Shown piece by piece: positions 1 to 7,787 of a stretch of DNA of 47,700 nucleotides (positions within the stretch are counted from its first letter, which is position 1; every line of letters starts with the position of its first letter). The position numbers and the translations under genes were made by a program. Origin of the DNA: Clostridiales bacterium (GTDB taxonomy: Bacteria > Bacillota > Clostridia > Oscillospirales > Oscillospiraceae); the NCBI GenBank assembly GCA_019418025.1, contig DYCR01000013.1, positions 1-47,700 on the forward strand, written 5' to 3'. The notes beneath the pieces are model-generated. The model worked only from the letters and a program-made list of their open reading frames with translations, was not told the DNA's origin and ran no database searches.

Positions 1-321
1 CCCCTGACCCCCTACGGCCCCCCCTCCACCATCGAGGTGCCGAACGCCATCGAGCCGTATCTTCAGGAGCATGACGTGATGCTGCTGGAAAACCACGGCG
101 CACTGGCGGTGGGCAGCGATGTCCTCACCGCATTTTACCGCATGGAAAGCTTGGAGCTGTGGGCAAAAATCACCATCAACGCCGTGATCCTAGGCGGCAG
201 CGTGGACATCGACCGCAAAAACGTCCAGAAGCTGATCGACCTGAGAGGCTACTACGGCGTCACCGGCAGACACCCCGGATACAAGGTCTTTAACCCCGAC
301 GACCCCATCCTGCACAAATAA
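1..321 (+). CDS. fucA: Class II aldolase, probable L-fuculose-1-phosphate aldolase (3' part)
   Basis: Only the last 106 codons are in the window; the reading frame is open from base 1, so the start lies upstream. The family cleaves L-fuculose-1-phosphate to dihydroxyacetone phosphate and L-lactaldehyde in the cytoplasm, using a zinc ion. The segment opens with a TPYG-PST stretch typical of class II aldolases and contains the ENHGALAVG motif, whose histidine is the last zinc ligand of the family. The fuculose assignment rests mainly on context: a fucU remnant starts 12 bases downstream and fucI follows. Related class II aldolases acting on rhamnulose-1-phosphate or ribulose-5-phosphate cannot be excluded from the C-terminal part alone. 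Confidence 0.8.
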   Translation, partial: PLTPYGPPSTIEVPNAIEPYLQEHDVMLLENHGALAVGSDVLTAFYRMESLELWAKITINAVILGGSVDIDRKNVQKLIDLRGYYGVTGRHPGYKVFNPDDPILHK

Positions 322-332
322 GGAGGCCGCTC

Positions 333-479
333 ATGCTGAAAGGTATCCCCGCCATCGTGTCGCCGGAGCTTTTGAAGGTACTGTGCGAAATGGGCCACGG
401 CGACGAGCTGGTCATTGCCACCGGCGAAACGGCCATCTATGCCAACGTCCTTCTGAAAAAAGGCGTTGTGAAGGTCTGA
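333..479 (+). pseudogene. fucU: L-fucose mutarotase remnant with in-frame internal deletion
   Basis: A 48-codon frame with an AAGGAGG ribosome binding site just upstream. Its first ~28 residues (MLKGIPAIVSPELLK, then EMGHGDE) match the N-terminus of RbsD/FucU mutarotases. Its last ~20 residues (ATGETAIYANVLLKKGV) match their extreme C-terminus. About 90 residues in between are absent, although the family is normally about 140 residues long. The reading frame is preserved across the junction, as expected of a simple in-frame deletion. The central residues that build the sugar pocket are gone, so mutarotase activity is very unlikely. It sits between fucA and fucI, a usual place for fucU. A fully evolved microprotein or an assembly artefact are the alternatives. 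Confidence 0.82.
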
Positions 480-519
480 CCCATCCGAACCATACTTTTA
501 TATCAAAAGGAGCATTATT

Positions 520-2316
520 ATGGCAGAAAACAGACTGATCGGTCACTATCCGGTCATCGGCATCCGCCCCACCATCGACGGCAGACGGGGCTTTTTGAAT
601 GTCAGAGGCTCTCTTGAGGAGCAGACCATGAACATGGCCCGCTCTGCAAAAAAGCTTCTGGAGGAAAATCTGCGTTACAGCAACGGCGAGCCTGTCAAGG
701 TCGTCATCTCCCCCACCACCATCGGGCGGGTGGCTGAGGCCGCCGCGTGTGCCGACTTCTTTGCAAGGGAAGGTGTCGAGGTCACCATGACCGTGACCCC
801 CTGCTGGTGCTACGGTGCCGAGACCATGGACATGGACCCCCACACCATCAAGGCCGTCTGGGGCTTCAACGGAACCGAGCGCCCCGGCGCCGTTTATCTG
901 GCATCGGTCCTTGCCACCCATGCCCAGAAGGGTCTGCCCGCCTTCGGCATCTACGGTCACGACGTTCAGGATGCCGATGCCACCGAGATCCCTGCTGACG
1001 TGGCAGACAAGATCCTGCGCTTCGGCCGTGCCGCCATCGCCGTTGCCACCATGAGAGGCAAGTCCTTCCTTCAGATTGGTTCCATCTGCATGGGCATCGG
1101 CGGCTCGATCATCGACCCTGACTTTATCGAATCGTATCTGGGCATGCGTGTGGAGTCGGTGGACGAGGTGGAGATCATCCGCCGCATGTCCTACGGCATC
1201 TATGACGAGGCCGAGTTCCAAAAGGCCATGGCATGGGTGAAGGAAAAGTGCCGGATGGGCTTTGACAAAAACCCCGCTGAGGTGCAGAAAACACCCCAGC
1301 AGAACGAGGAGGATCTTCAGTTCGTGGTCAAGATGATGTGCATCATCAAGGATCTGATGAACGGCAATCAGAATCTGCCCGAGGGCTGCGAGGAGGAAAT
1401 GGTGGGGCACAACGCCATCGCCGCCGGCTTCCAAGGTCAGCGCCAGTGGACCGACTTCTATCCCAATGCCGACTTTGCCGAGGCCATGCTGAACACCTCC
1501 TTCGACTGGAACGGCGCAAGAGAGCCTTACATTCTGGCAACGGAGAACGACGTTCTGAACGGTCTGAGCATGCTGTTTATGAAGCTGCTGACCAACCGCG
1601 CTCAGATCTTCGCCGATGTGCGCACCTACTGGAGCCCCGAGGCGGTAAAGCAGGCCACCGGATACGAGCTTGAGGGCATTGCCAAGACCTCCGGCGGCTT
1701 CCTGCATCTGATCAACTCCGGCGCCGCCTGCCTTGATGCCAACGCTCAGGCGCGGGATGCCGAGGGCAACCGCACCATGAAGCCTTGGTACGAGGTTACC
1801 CAGCAGGATATGGATGCCATCATGGAAAACACCACGTGGAACGCAGCAGACTTCGGTTATTTCCGGGGCGGCGGATTCTCCTCCCGCTTCCTGACCGATG
1901 CCCAAATGCCCGTCACCATGATCCGTCTGAATCTGGTCAAGGGGCTTGGCCCCGTGCTGCAAATCGCAGAGGGCTGGACACTGAACCTGCCTGAGGAGGT
2001 TTCCGACACTCTGTGGAAGCGCACGGACTATACTTGGCCCTGCACTTGGTTTGCTCCCAGATGCGACGGCAAGGAGGGGCCCTTCAAGACCGCCTATGAT
2101 GTGATGAACAACTGGGGCGCAAACCACGGTGCCATCAGCTACGGTCACATCGGTGCCGACCTGATCACCATGTGCTCTATGCTGCGCATCCCTGTCAGCA
2201 TGCACAATGTCCCCGAGGATCAGATCTTCCGCCCTGCTGCGTGGAATGCCTTCGGCATGGACAAGGAGGGGCAGGACTATCGGGCCTGCGCCGCCTACGG
2301 TCCTCTGTATAAGTAA
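520..2316 (+). CDS. fucI: L-fucose isomerase
   Basis: 598 residues against 591 in the E. coli enzyme. FucI converts L-fucose to L-fuculose, and often D-arabinose to D-ribulose, in the cytoplasm with Mn2+. Likely metal ligands are visible by family comparison: Glu342 in ATEND, Asp366 in FADVRTYWSP (24 residues apart, as in the E. coli pair E337/D361) and His543 in SYGHIGAD. The conserved blocks FRGGGFSSRFL and RLNLVKGLGPVLQIAEGW are intact. The start is fixed by AAAAGGAG upstream of the ATG. It lies 40 bases after the fucU remnant and before the kinase gene, which places it as the first enzymatic step of the pathway encoded here. Confidence 0.96.
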   Translation: MAENRLIGHYPVIGIRPTIDGRRGFLNVRGSLEEQTMNMARSAKKLLEENLRYSNGEPVKVVISPTTIGRVAEAAACADFFAREGVEVTMTVTPCWCYGAETMDMDPHTIKAVWGFNGTERPGAVYLASVLATHAQKGLPAFGIYGHDVQDADATEIPADVADKILRFGRAAIAVATMRGKSFLQIGSICMGIGGSIIDPDFIESYLGMRVESVDEVEIIRRMSYGIYDEAEFQKAMAWVKEKCRMGFDKNPAEVQKTPQQNEEDLQFVVKMMCIIKDLMNGNQNLPEGCEEEMVGHNAIAAGFQGQRQWTDFYPNADFAEAMLNTSFDWNGAREPYILATENDVLNGLSMLFMKLLTNRAQIFADVRTYWSPEAVKQATGYELEGIAKTSGGFLHLINSGAACLDANAQARDAEGNRTMKPWYEVTQQDMDAIMENTTWNAADFGYFRGGGFSSRFLTDAQMPVTMIRLNLVKGLGPVLQIAEGWTLNLPEEVSDTLWKRTDYTWPCTWFAPRCDGKEGPFKTAYDVMNNWGANHGAISYGHIGADLITMCSMLRIPVSMHNVPEDQIFRPAAWNAFGMDKEGQDYRACAAYGPLYK

Positions 2317-2460
2317 CCATCTCACACAGCCATCCCCGAGACCCCTCGGAGGGGAGCTGTTGCGCAAATCCGAGGTCACACAAAAAACCATGGGCGCTCA
2401 GGGAAATCCCGAGCGCCCAACGTGCCATCGGCACAGCTTTCTGAATGGACGGTGAATGCA
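2317..2460 (+). promoter_or_regulatory. Hairpin-rich spacer between fucI and the kinase gene
   Basis: This 144-base spacer contains three predicted stem-loops. The first has stem CCCCT/AGGGG (2342-2354). The second has TGGGCGCTC (2391-2399) pairing with GAGCGCCCA (2411-2419), extended by an inner GGGA/TCCC. The third is GTGCC-ATC-GGCAC (2422-2434). The second is preceded, not followed, by an A-tract, so it looks like an intrinsic terminator only on the - strand. On the + strand it is more plausibly an mRNA-processing or stabilising element that tunes kinase expression relative to fucI. The functional reading is inference. Confidence 0.5.
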
Positions 2461-3927
2461 ATGCATCCATATTATTTGGCCATCGACATCGGCGCCTCCT
2501 CCGGCCGCCATATTTTAGGTCACACAGAACAGGGGAAACTGATCCTTGAGGAGGTTTTCCGATTTGACAATTTACAGGTTTTCAAAGACGGTCACGACTG
2601 CTGGGACATGGAGAATCTCTGGAACGGGATCATCGGCGGTCTGAAGGCCTGCAAGGAACTGGGAAAGATCCCCGCCACTGTCGGCATCGATACATGGGGC
2701 GTGGATTTCGTACTTCTGGATGAGAAGGATCAGGTGATCGGCGACGCAGTGGCATACCGTGACAGCCGCACCGAGCATATGGATCGACTGGTGGAGACAA
2801 AAATCTCCCCTGCCGAGCTGTACGAAAAAACCGGCATCCAGAAGGCCTCCTACAATACCATTTATCAGCTGACTGCCTTACAGCAGGAGCATCCTGAGCA
2901 TCTGGCTCAGGCCCGATATCTGCTGATGACCCCCGACTACTGGAATTTCCGGCTCACGGGGGTCAAGTCCAACGAATACACCATCGCCTCCACCACCAAT
3001 CTGGTCAATGCCGCCCAACAGCAGTGGGACATGGATATCATCCGCACACTCGGTCTGCCCGAGGGGATCTTCCACGAGCTTTCCATGCCGGGAACCACCG
3101 TCGGTCCCCTGCGTCCGGAGATCGCAGAGCAGGTGGGCTTTGACACCACGGTGATCCTGCCTGCCACCCACGACACTGGCTCGGCTTTTCTTGCGATCCC
3201 GGCACTGGATGACAACGCCGTGTATATCTCCAGCGGCACGTGGAGCCTTCTTGGGGTCGAAAATCACACCCCGATCACCTGCGCCGCAAGCCGTGAGCAG
3301 AACTTCACCAACGAGGGCGGTGCATGGTCCCGATACCGCTATCTGAAAAATATCATGGGTCTGTGGATGATCCAGTCCATCCGGCGGGAGCTGAACGGCG
3401 TCAGCTATGTACAGGGCAGACAGGACCGTGTCCGGGCGGAAAAGCAGTGGAGCTTCCCCGATCTGATCGAAGCGGCCAGAGGAGCGGAGGATTTCTCCGG
3501 CACGGTGGACGTGAACGACGAGGTTTTCCTCTCCCCTGAGAGCATGATTCAGCAGATCAAGGATGCCTGCGCCGAACGCGGTCAGACAGTCCCGGAAACC
3601 GTGGGGCAGCTGATGCAGTGCGTCTATACCAGTCTCTCGATGTGCTATGCACAGGCCATCGCCAGTCTGCAGGCACTTACCGGAAAGCAGTACAGCAGCA
3701 TCAACATCGTCGGCGGCGGCTGTCAGGACGGCTATCTGAATCAGCGCACCGCCAATGCCTCGGGGCTTCCCGTCCATGCAGGTCCCATCGAGGGCACCGC
3801 CATCGGGAACCTGATGGTCCAGATGATCTCCGCCGGAGATTTTCCCGACCTTCCGGCGGCACGGGCAGCCATCCGGCGCAGCTTCCCCGTCGAGGTCTTT
3901 TCCCCTGATCCAAAGGGCAGAATTTGA
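2461..3927 (+). CDS. rhaB: Rhamnulokinase-type FGGY carbohydrate kinase
   Basis: 488 residues, close to E. coli RhaB (489). FGGY kinases transfer phosphate from ATP to a ketose; RhaB makes L-rhamnulose-1-phosphate. Visible features are the N-terminal AIDIGASSGR phosphate-binding loop, GIDTWGVDF, the ATHDTGSA and SSGTWSLLG blocks, and the GGGCQDGYLNQRTA adenosine motif near residue 420. The ATG at 2461 is chosen because the match to the family begins at YYLAIDIGAS, with a GGACGGTGA ribosome binding site upstream. There is no fuculokinase gene among the neighbours, so in this operon the enzyme probably also phosphorylates L-fuculose; this is inference. The stop codon overlaps the -35 box of the next promoter. 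Confidence 0.92.
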   Translation: MHPYYLAIDIGASSGRHILGHTEQGKLILEEVFRFDNLQVFKDGHDCWDMENLWNGIIGGLKACKELGKIPATVGIDTWGVDFVLLDEKDQVIGDAVAYRDSRTEHMDRLVETKISPAELYEKTGIQKASYNTIYQLTALQQEHPEHLAQARYLLMTPDYWNFRLTGVKSNEYTIASTTNLVNAAQQQWDMDIIRTLGLPEGIFHELSMPGTTVGPLRPEIAEQVGFDTTVILPATHDTGSAFLAIPALDDNAVYISSGTWSLLGVENHTPITCAASREQNFTNEGGAWSRYRYLKNIMGLWMIQSIRRELNGVSYVQGRQDRVRAEKQWSFPDLIEAARGAEDFSGTVDVNDEVFLSPESMIQQIKDACAERGQTVPETVGQLMQCVYTSLSMCYAQAIASLQALTGKQYSSINIVGGGCQDGYLNQRTANASGLPVHAGPIEGTAIGNLMVQMISAGDFPDLPAARAAIRRSFPVEVFSPDPKGRI

Positions 3928-3952
3928 CTTTTCCCGCTGAATCATGTATAAA
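3924..3952 (+). promoter_or_regulatory. Probable sigma-A promoter for the YesL-family gene
   Basis: TTGACT (3924-3929), a 17-base spacer, then TATAAA (3947-3952). The -35 box overlaps the TGA stop codon of the kinase gene. Transcription would start near 3959 and give a leader of about 110 bases. This suggests the downstream membrane-protein gene is not simply the last gene of the fuc operon. Confidence 0.65.
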
Positions 3953-4017
3953 TTATAGTATCACTCGACCAATCATTTGGGGTAGCAAAATTATGCGCTG
4001 TCGCTTCATTGCCGCAT

Positions 4018-4051
4018 TTGACGCATGATGTTATATCCTGAACTGCGTCAA
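4018..4051 (+). repeat. 8-bp inverted repeat in the leader of the YesL-family gene
   Basis: TTGACGCA (4018-4025) and TGCGTCAA (4044-4051) are perfect inverted copies separated by 18 bases. The right arm ends five bases before the GGAGG ribosome binding site (4057-4061). It could be a repressor operator inside the leader or an RNA stem affecting translation. No regulator can be named. Confidence 0.5.
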
Positions 4052-4068
4052 TCTTTGGAGGTCACGAC

Positions 4069-4728
4069 ATGTGGAATTTATTGAATCCAGACAGTGAATT
4101 TGCTCAGGTTATCAACAAAATCGTGGATATGATCCTGCTGAGCCTTGTGTGGCTGCTCCTGTGCAGCACCGTGATCGGCATCGGACCTGCCATGGTGGGA
4201 CTGTACTACGCCATCGCCAAGTCCATCCGGCGGGATCGCGGCTCGGCCATGCAGGCTTTTTTTCACGCCATCAAGGTCAACTGGAAGATGTCCCTGCTGA
4301 TGGGGGTGATCCTCACGGCGATCGGTGTTACCGCTTACTTCTTCGATCTGCCGAACATCATTGCCTATTTCGTTCTGGAGAACAAACCCCACATCATCTG
4401 GGTGATCCTCTCCGTCTTTAAGATCTTCCTGCTGATGGGCATCTGCATGTACATTTTCCCCCTGATCTCCCGGTATCACGTGACCTTTGTCAGCGGAATC
4501 CTCAATGCGTTCGTCCTGACCTTCCGCCATATCGGCTCTACACTGGCCATGGGCGCAATTTTGTTCGTGGGGCTCTACGTGGCCCAGTTCAGCCCCATTT
4601 TGCTTGGCTTCCTGCCTGCGGGCATTGCCTACGCATGCTCCTTCTTCATGGAGCCTATTTTGAAAAATATGATCTCCGAAGAGGAAAAAGCAAATATTCA
4701 GGACGATGATCCCTGGTATCTGGAGTAA
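4069..4728 (+). CDS. YesL-family (DUF624) integral membrane protein
   Basis: 219 residues with about five hydrophobic stretches, for example ILLSLVWLLLCSTVIGIG near the N-terminus, LLMGVILTAIGVTAYFF, VFKIFLLMGICMYIF and MGAILFVGLYV. The N-terminal pattern (a short NPDSEF lead, then a TM helix, then GPAMVGLYYAI) matches the DUF624/YesL family. In Bacillus subtilis yesL sits beside the YesMN regulators and the YesOPQ sugar transporter of the rhamnogalacturonan cluster. The molecular function is unknown. Here too it lies next to an LplABC-type transporter and an AraC-type membrane regulator, so a role in the same sugar response is plausible. It has its own promoter and ends before a strong palindromic terminator. 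Confidence 0.85.
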   Translation: MWNLLNPDSEFAQVINKIVDMILLSLVWLLLCSTVIGIGPAMVGLYYAIAKSIRRDRGSAMQAFFHAIKVNWKMSLLMGVILTAIGVTAYFFDLPNIIAYFVLENKPHIIWVILSVFKIFLLMGICMYIFPLISRYHVTFVSGILNAFVLTFRHIGSTLAMGAILFVGLYVAQFSPILLGFLPAGIAYACSFFMEPILKNMISEEEKANIQDDDPWYLE

Positions 4729-4760
4729 TCCGGCAAACAGGAAAGCCTGTCAAATAGGCT

Positions 4761-4800
4761 CAGGAAAGCGCCTGCCGAATATTCGGCAGGCGCTTTCCTG
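4761..4800. terminator. Perfect 40-bp palindrome, bidirectional terminator
   Basis: Bases 4761-4780 are exactly repeated in inverse complement at 4781-4800. The core GCGCCTGCCGAAT/ATTCGGCAGGCGC is followed in both directions by TTTCCTG, and on the + side by a further TTGTTTT. It lies between the 3' ends of the convergent YesL-family (+) and GH2 (-) genes, where it can stop both transcripts. Confidence 0.9.
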
Positions 4801-4838
4801 TTGTTTTGTATATCAAGCTCTTGTAGATCGATATCCCT

Positions 4839-7760
4839 TTATGATGCATGGATGCGTGACAGCAGAATGCGTCCGGCAGGATTGTCAAGCATCTGCTGAT
4901 AGCTGATCTGGGAGATGATCACTCTGCCCTTTCCATGAGCATGCTCACACAGGATCGCCGCAGGCTGCCATCCCTCCGCCGTCACGTTCCGGCTGCTCAG
5001 AACCGTCGTAAACCCATCGGCGCTGACGGTGGCATCTGCCAGTGCCGTGATGCGGTCAGTCTCGGAAGAATACCAGTGCCGGAAATCCTCCTGACAGAAG
5101 CCCTCGGCCCACGGATGTCCGGTCTTGGTGCTGACAAAGTGCATGGGTGCCATGCCGCTCTCTCTGACGGTGACCTGAACGCCTCCAAGGGTATAGCTGC
5201 CCACGTCCGGCTTGTCGATCCACAGGATCTGCCCCTCCTGAACCGCCTGCCAGTCCGCCTCTGTCACTTTGTCAATGCCCCGAATACGCATGGGGGCAGG
5301 CTCACCGCAGGCCGGCAGCAGGGTGTATTCCAGTTCATTCCACGCAATGCAGCCGCCCCCATCATCCATGAGCATCGCCCGCAGCTTCAGCACCTTGCGC
5401 TGAGCGACAACAGGCAGCCGGAAGGAAGCAACGCTGCTGCACAGGGACCGGTTTGCAGGGATCTGTGCCTCATGCTCACAGGAGGCCAGAACCGTGTCCC
5501 CGTCAACAAGCTCGTATCGCATGCAGGCTGCGCCCGTTTGCAGCGTATCGTTGCAGATCCACCCCTCGGCCTTGGCTGTCTGACCGCCGAAGAAATGGGT
5601 CTTATCTGCACGGAGGCTGAGCATGATGGGCGCAAGGGCATCCCGATAGGCAAAGAACGCAGGCTTAGGTGTCCGCCGGCAATCCATAATGGTTTTCATC
5701 CATCCGGCAGGGAATGCATCAATGAACAGATGGATGGCAAAGGTGATCATGCGGTCATCCCGCCGGAAGGCCTCCGTCATCATTCTGGTAGCCAGCTTCT
5801 GGAACTTCTGGCTCTGCTCCACCCACTCCTCAGGGGTTGCAGGGCGGTCATAGAAGAAATGGTAAAAATCAGAGGTCTGCTGACGCAGGATGCGGGAAGG
5901 GTCCCATTGGGTCTTTGCTTTGCCGGACTTCGGCAGCCAATCGGCAGGATAGGCCTCCTGCATCAGCTCCCAGTCCTCCAGTCCCTCGCAGCCAAATTCG
6001 CCGCAGCCATAGTACCAGCCGGGCTTCACCGGCATCCAGTAGCCCTTGTGGAGCATGCCGATATCGATGCCGTGTCCGTTGTACCACATGGGGTAGCAGT
6101 GGTTATCCGGCAGCGATGCCGAGGGGGGATCATAGTCACCGTCCACATGCTTGATGACGCGGTCCGGATTGTTCAGCCGCACCACGATATCCGCAGCCTT
6201 GAAAAACTCCTCCAGTTCCCCGCGATCCAAATTGTTGTTGGGCAGATTGCTTGCGTTGGGGAAGGGCTCGTTGATATAGCTGACCAGTACGCAGCAGGCG
6301 TGGGCGCGGATATGGCGCTCCATCTCCTCTGCCTGCCGGACCACCTCACAGAACTGATGGCGGCGGACACAGCCGAACAGGGGCAGATCCGTCTGGACCA
6401 TCATGCCCAATCGGTCGCAGTAGTCATAGACCTTCTGCTGAACGGGCCGCTGCGTGATCCGCAGGAAATTCATGTTGCACAGTTTGCCCAGCAGGATATC
6501 GTCGATGAGCTGCTCCATATCGCCGCGCATAACGTCCTGCTGCTCAAAGCCCATGGTATTTGCGCCCCGCAGACGGACAGGATCACCGTTCAGATAGAAC
6601 ATGCCCTTCATCTCAGACACTGTATCCTGAGTAAAGGTGCGGCGACCAAACTGCTGTGACAGGGTGTCCAAGAGCCTGCCCTCCTTGGTAAACAGCCGCA
6701 GCTGAACCTGATACAGCCACGGGGCATCCGGCGACCATATCTTCATATCCCCTGCCGGAATGCGGACCTTATACAGGTTCCGTCCCTTTGCGCAGGGCAG
6801 CGGCAGACGGGCATTCAGGGTCCCCTCCCGACGTGCCAGCACCTCGGTAAAGGTATCCCCCAGTCCCAGCTCCTTGCCGGTGTGAGGCTCGATCTGCATA
6901 TGCTCCACCACGGTCTGCTTCAGGTTCTGACCGTACACGGAAAGATCGAACCGCACCTCCTGAGTCTCATACAGGCAGCTGCCTGCCTCGATCCAGAACT
7001 CCATTTCATCTTCCAAGGTCCGGGCGAATACATTTTGTAGGAATATCGGCTCACGGATCTGGATCTCAACGGTGTCAAGCAGTCCCATGCCGGGCGGGCA
7101 ATGGTGCCAGCCGATCTCAGGGTCATCATACCCCGGGCCTGTTGCCGCATACACCTTATCGCCGCAGAAGGAGCGTGTGTCCTCCTGAGAACGGCTGCCC
7201 ATCATCACGTGGTCGTTTTGCAGCCGAATCGTCAGCATATTTTCGCCTGCATGAACCAGATCGGTGATATCAAACTCAAAGCTTGCAAAGAATCCCTCGT
7301 GGGTACCGGCAAGTGCATTGTTCACATAGACCTGAGCCTTGTAGTCTGCCCCGTTGACCACGGCAAACACCCGCCGGCCATGCAGGTCCTTCAGCGAAAA
7401 TCCCGTTTCATAGACCGCCCTTGCGTAGCCCAGAGGCCCGCAGTAGTGGGGAATGGCGATCTCCTGCCACTGCGCTTCGGCCTCCAATTTATAATTGAAG
7501 CGCTTCAGATCGATGATCTCCCGACAGCTTTCAAGCTTCGGTGCGTGGTCTGCCAGAAAGGGCATCATCTGCTGACGCTTCTCAGCCAAGGCCGCCTTCA
7601 GCTGCTCCGGGGTGTGCATTTTCTCCGGCAGCGCCGTGGCCTTGCACTGTGCCTCCTTCAGAAAAACCGCACGCTGGGGCAGCGATGCAGGTTCCGGCTG
7701 ATGCAGCAGCTCATGCCGCCCCTGAATGCCGCTTTTGGCAATTTGTGCAAATGTATCCAT
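4839..7760 (-). CDS. Glycoside hydrolase family 2 protein, cytoplasmic
   Basis: 973 residues with no signal peptide, so it probably acts on sugars already imported. Order of parts: an unusual helical N-terminal extension of ~90 residues, a jelly-roll sugar-binding domain (around RAVYETGFSL and VYVNNALAG), an immunoglobulin-like domain, a TIM barrel, and a long C-terminal beta/GATase-like region ending near GKGRVIISQISY. The likely acid/base is Glu498 in SYINEP and the nucleophile Glu588 in GCGEFG; their 90-residue separation fits GH2 glucuronidases and galactosidases. An AGAGGTG site precedes the ATG. It is the last gene of the transporter operon, 27 bases after the oxidoreductase gene. The substrate (galactoside, glucuronide or other) cannot be read from sequence. 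Confidence 0.88.
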   Translation of the reverse strand: MDTFAQIAKSGIQGRHELLHQPEPASLPQRAVFLKEAQCKATALPEKMHTPEQLKAALAEKRQQMMPFLADHAPKLESCREIIDLKRFNYKLEAEAQWQEIAIPHYCGPLGYARAVYETGFSLKDLHGRRVFAVVNGADYKAQVYVNNALAGTHEGFFASFEFDITDLVHAGENMLTIRLQNDHVMMGSRSQEDTRSFCGDKVYAATGPGYDDPEIGWHHCPPGMGLLDTVEIQIREPIFLQNVFARTLEDEMEFWIEAGSCLYETQEVRFDLSVYGQNLKQTVVEHMQIEPHTGKELGLGDTFTEVLARREGTLNARLPLPCAKGRNLYKVRIPAGDMKIWSPDAPWLYQVQLRLFTKEGRLLDTLSQQFGRRTFTQDTVSEMKGMFYLNGDPVRLRGANTMGFEQQDVMRGDMEQLIDDILLGKLCNMNFLRITQRPVQQKVYDYCDRLGMMVQTDLPLFGCVRRHQFCEVVRQAEEMERHIRAHACCVLVSYINEPFPNASNLPNNNLDRGELEEFFKAADIVVRLNNPDRVIKHVDGDYDPPSASLPDNHCYPMWYNGHGIDIGMLHKGYWMPVKPGWYYGCGEFGCEGLEDWELMQEAYPADWLPKSGKAKTQWDPSRILRQQTSDFYHFFYDRPATPEEWVEQSQKFQKLATRMMTEAFRRDDRMITFAIHLFIDAFPAGWMKTIMDCRRTPKPAFFAYRDALAPIMLSLRADKTHFFGGQTAKAEGWICNDTLQTGAACMRYELVDGDTVLASCEHEAQIPANRSLCSSVASFRLPVVAQRKVLKLRAMLMDDGGGCIAWNELEYTLLPACGEPAPMRIRGIDKVTEADWQAVQEGQILWIDKPDVGSYTLGGVQVTVRESGMAPMHFVSTKTGHPWAEGFCQEDFRHWYSSETDRITALADATVSADGFTTVLSSRNVTAEGWQPAAILCEHAHGKGRVIISQISYQQMLDNPAGRILLSRIHAS

Positions 7761-7787
7761 TGTTATAACACCTCTGTTCTATGGGCA

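Noticed and set aside
412..2391. A 659-codon open frame on the - strand across fucI
   Set aside because: It is the antisense shadow of fucI, with no ribosome binding site and a composition dominated by Gly, His, Val and Leu that mirrors the coding strand.
2391..2419. Terminator of fucI on the + strand
   Set aside because: The stem is good but no T-tract follows it on the + strand, so the kinase gene is more likely co-transcribed; it is reported as a structural element instead.
4706..4906. Short + strand frame after the YesL-family gene
   Set aside because: It spans the 40-bp palindromic terminator and has no start signal.
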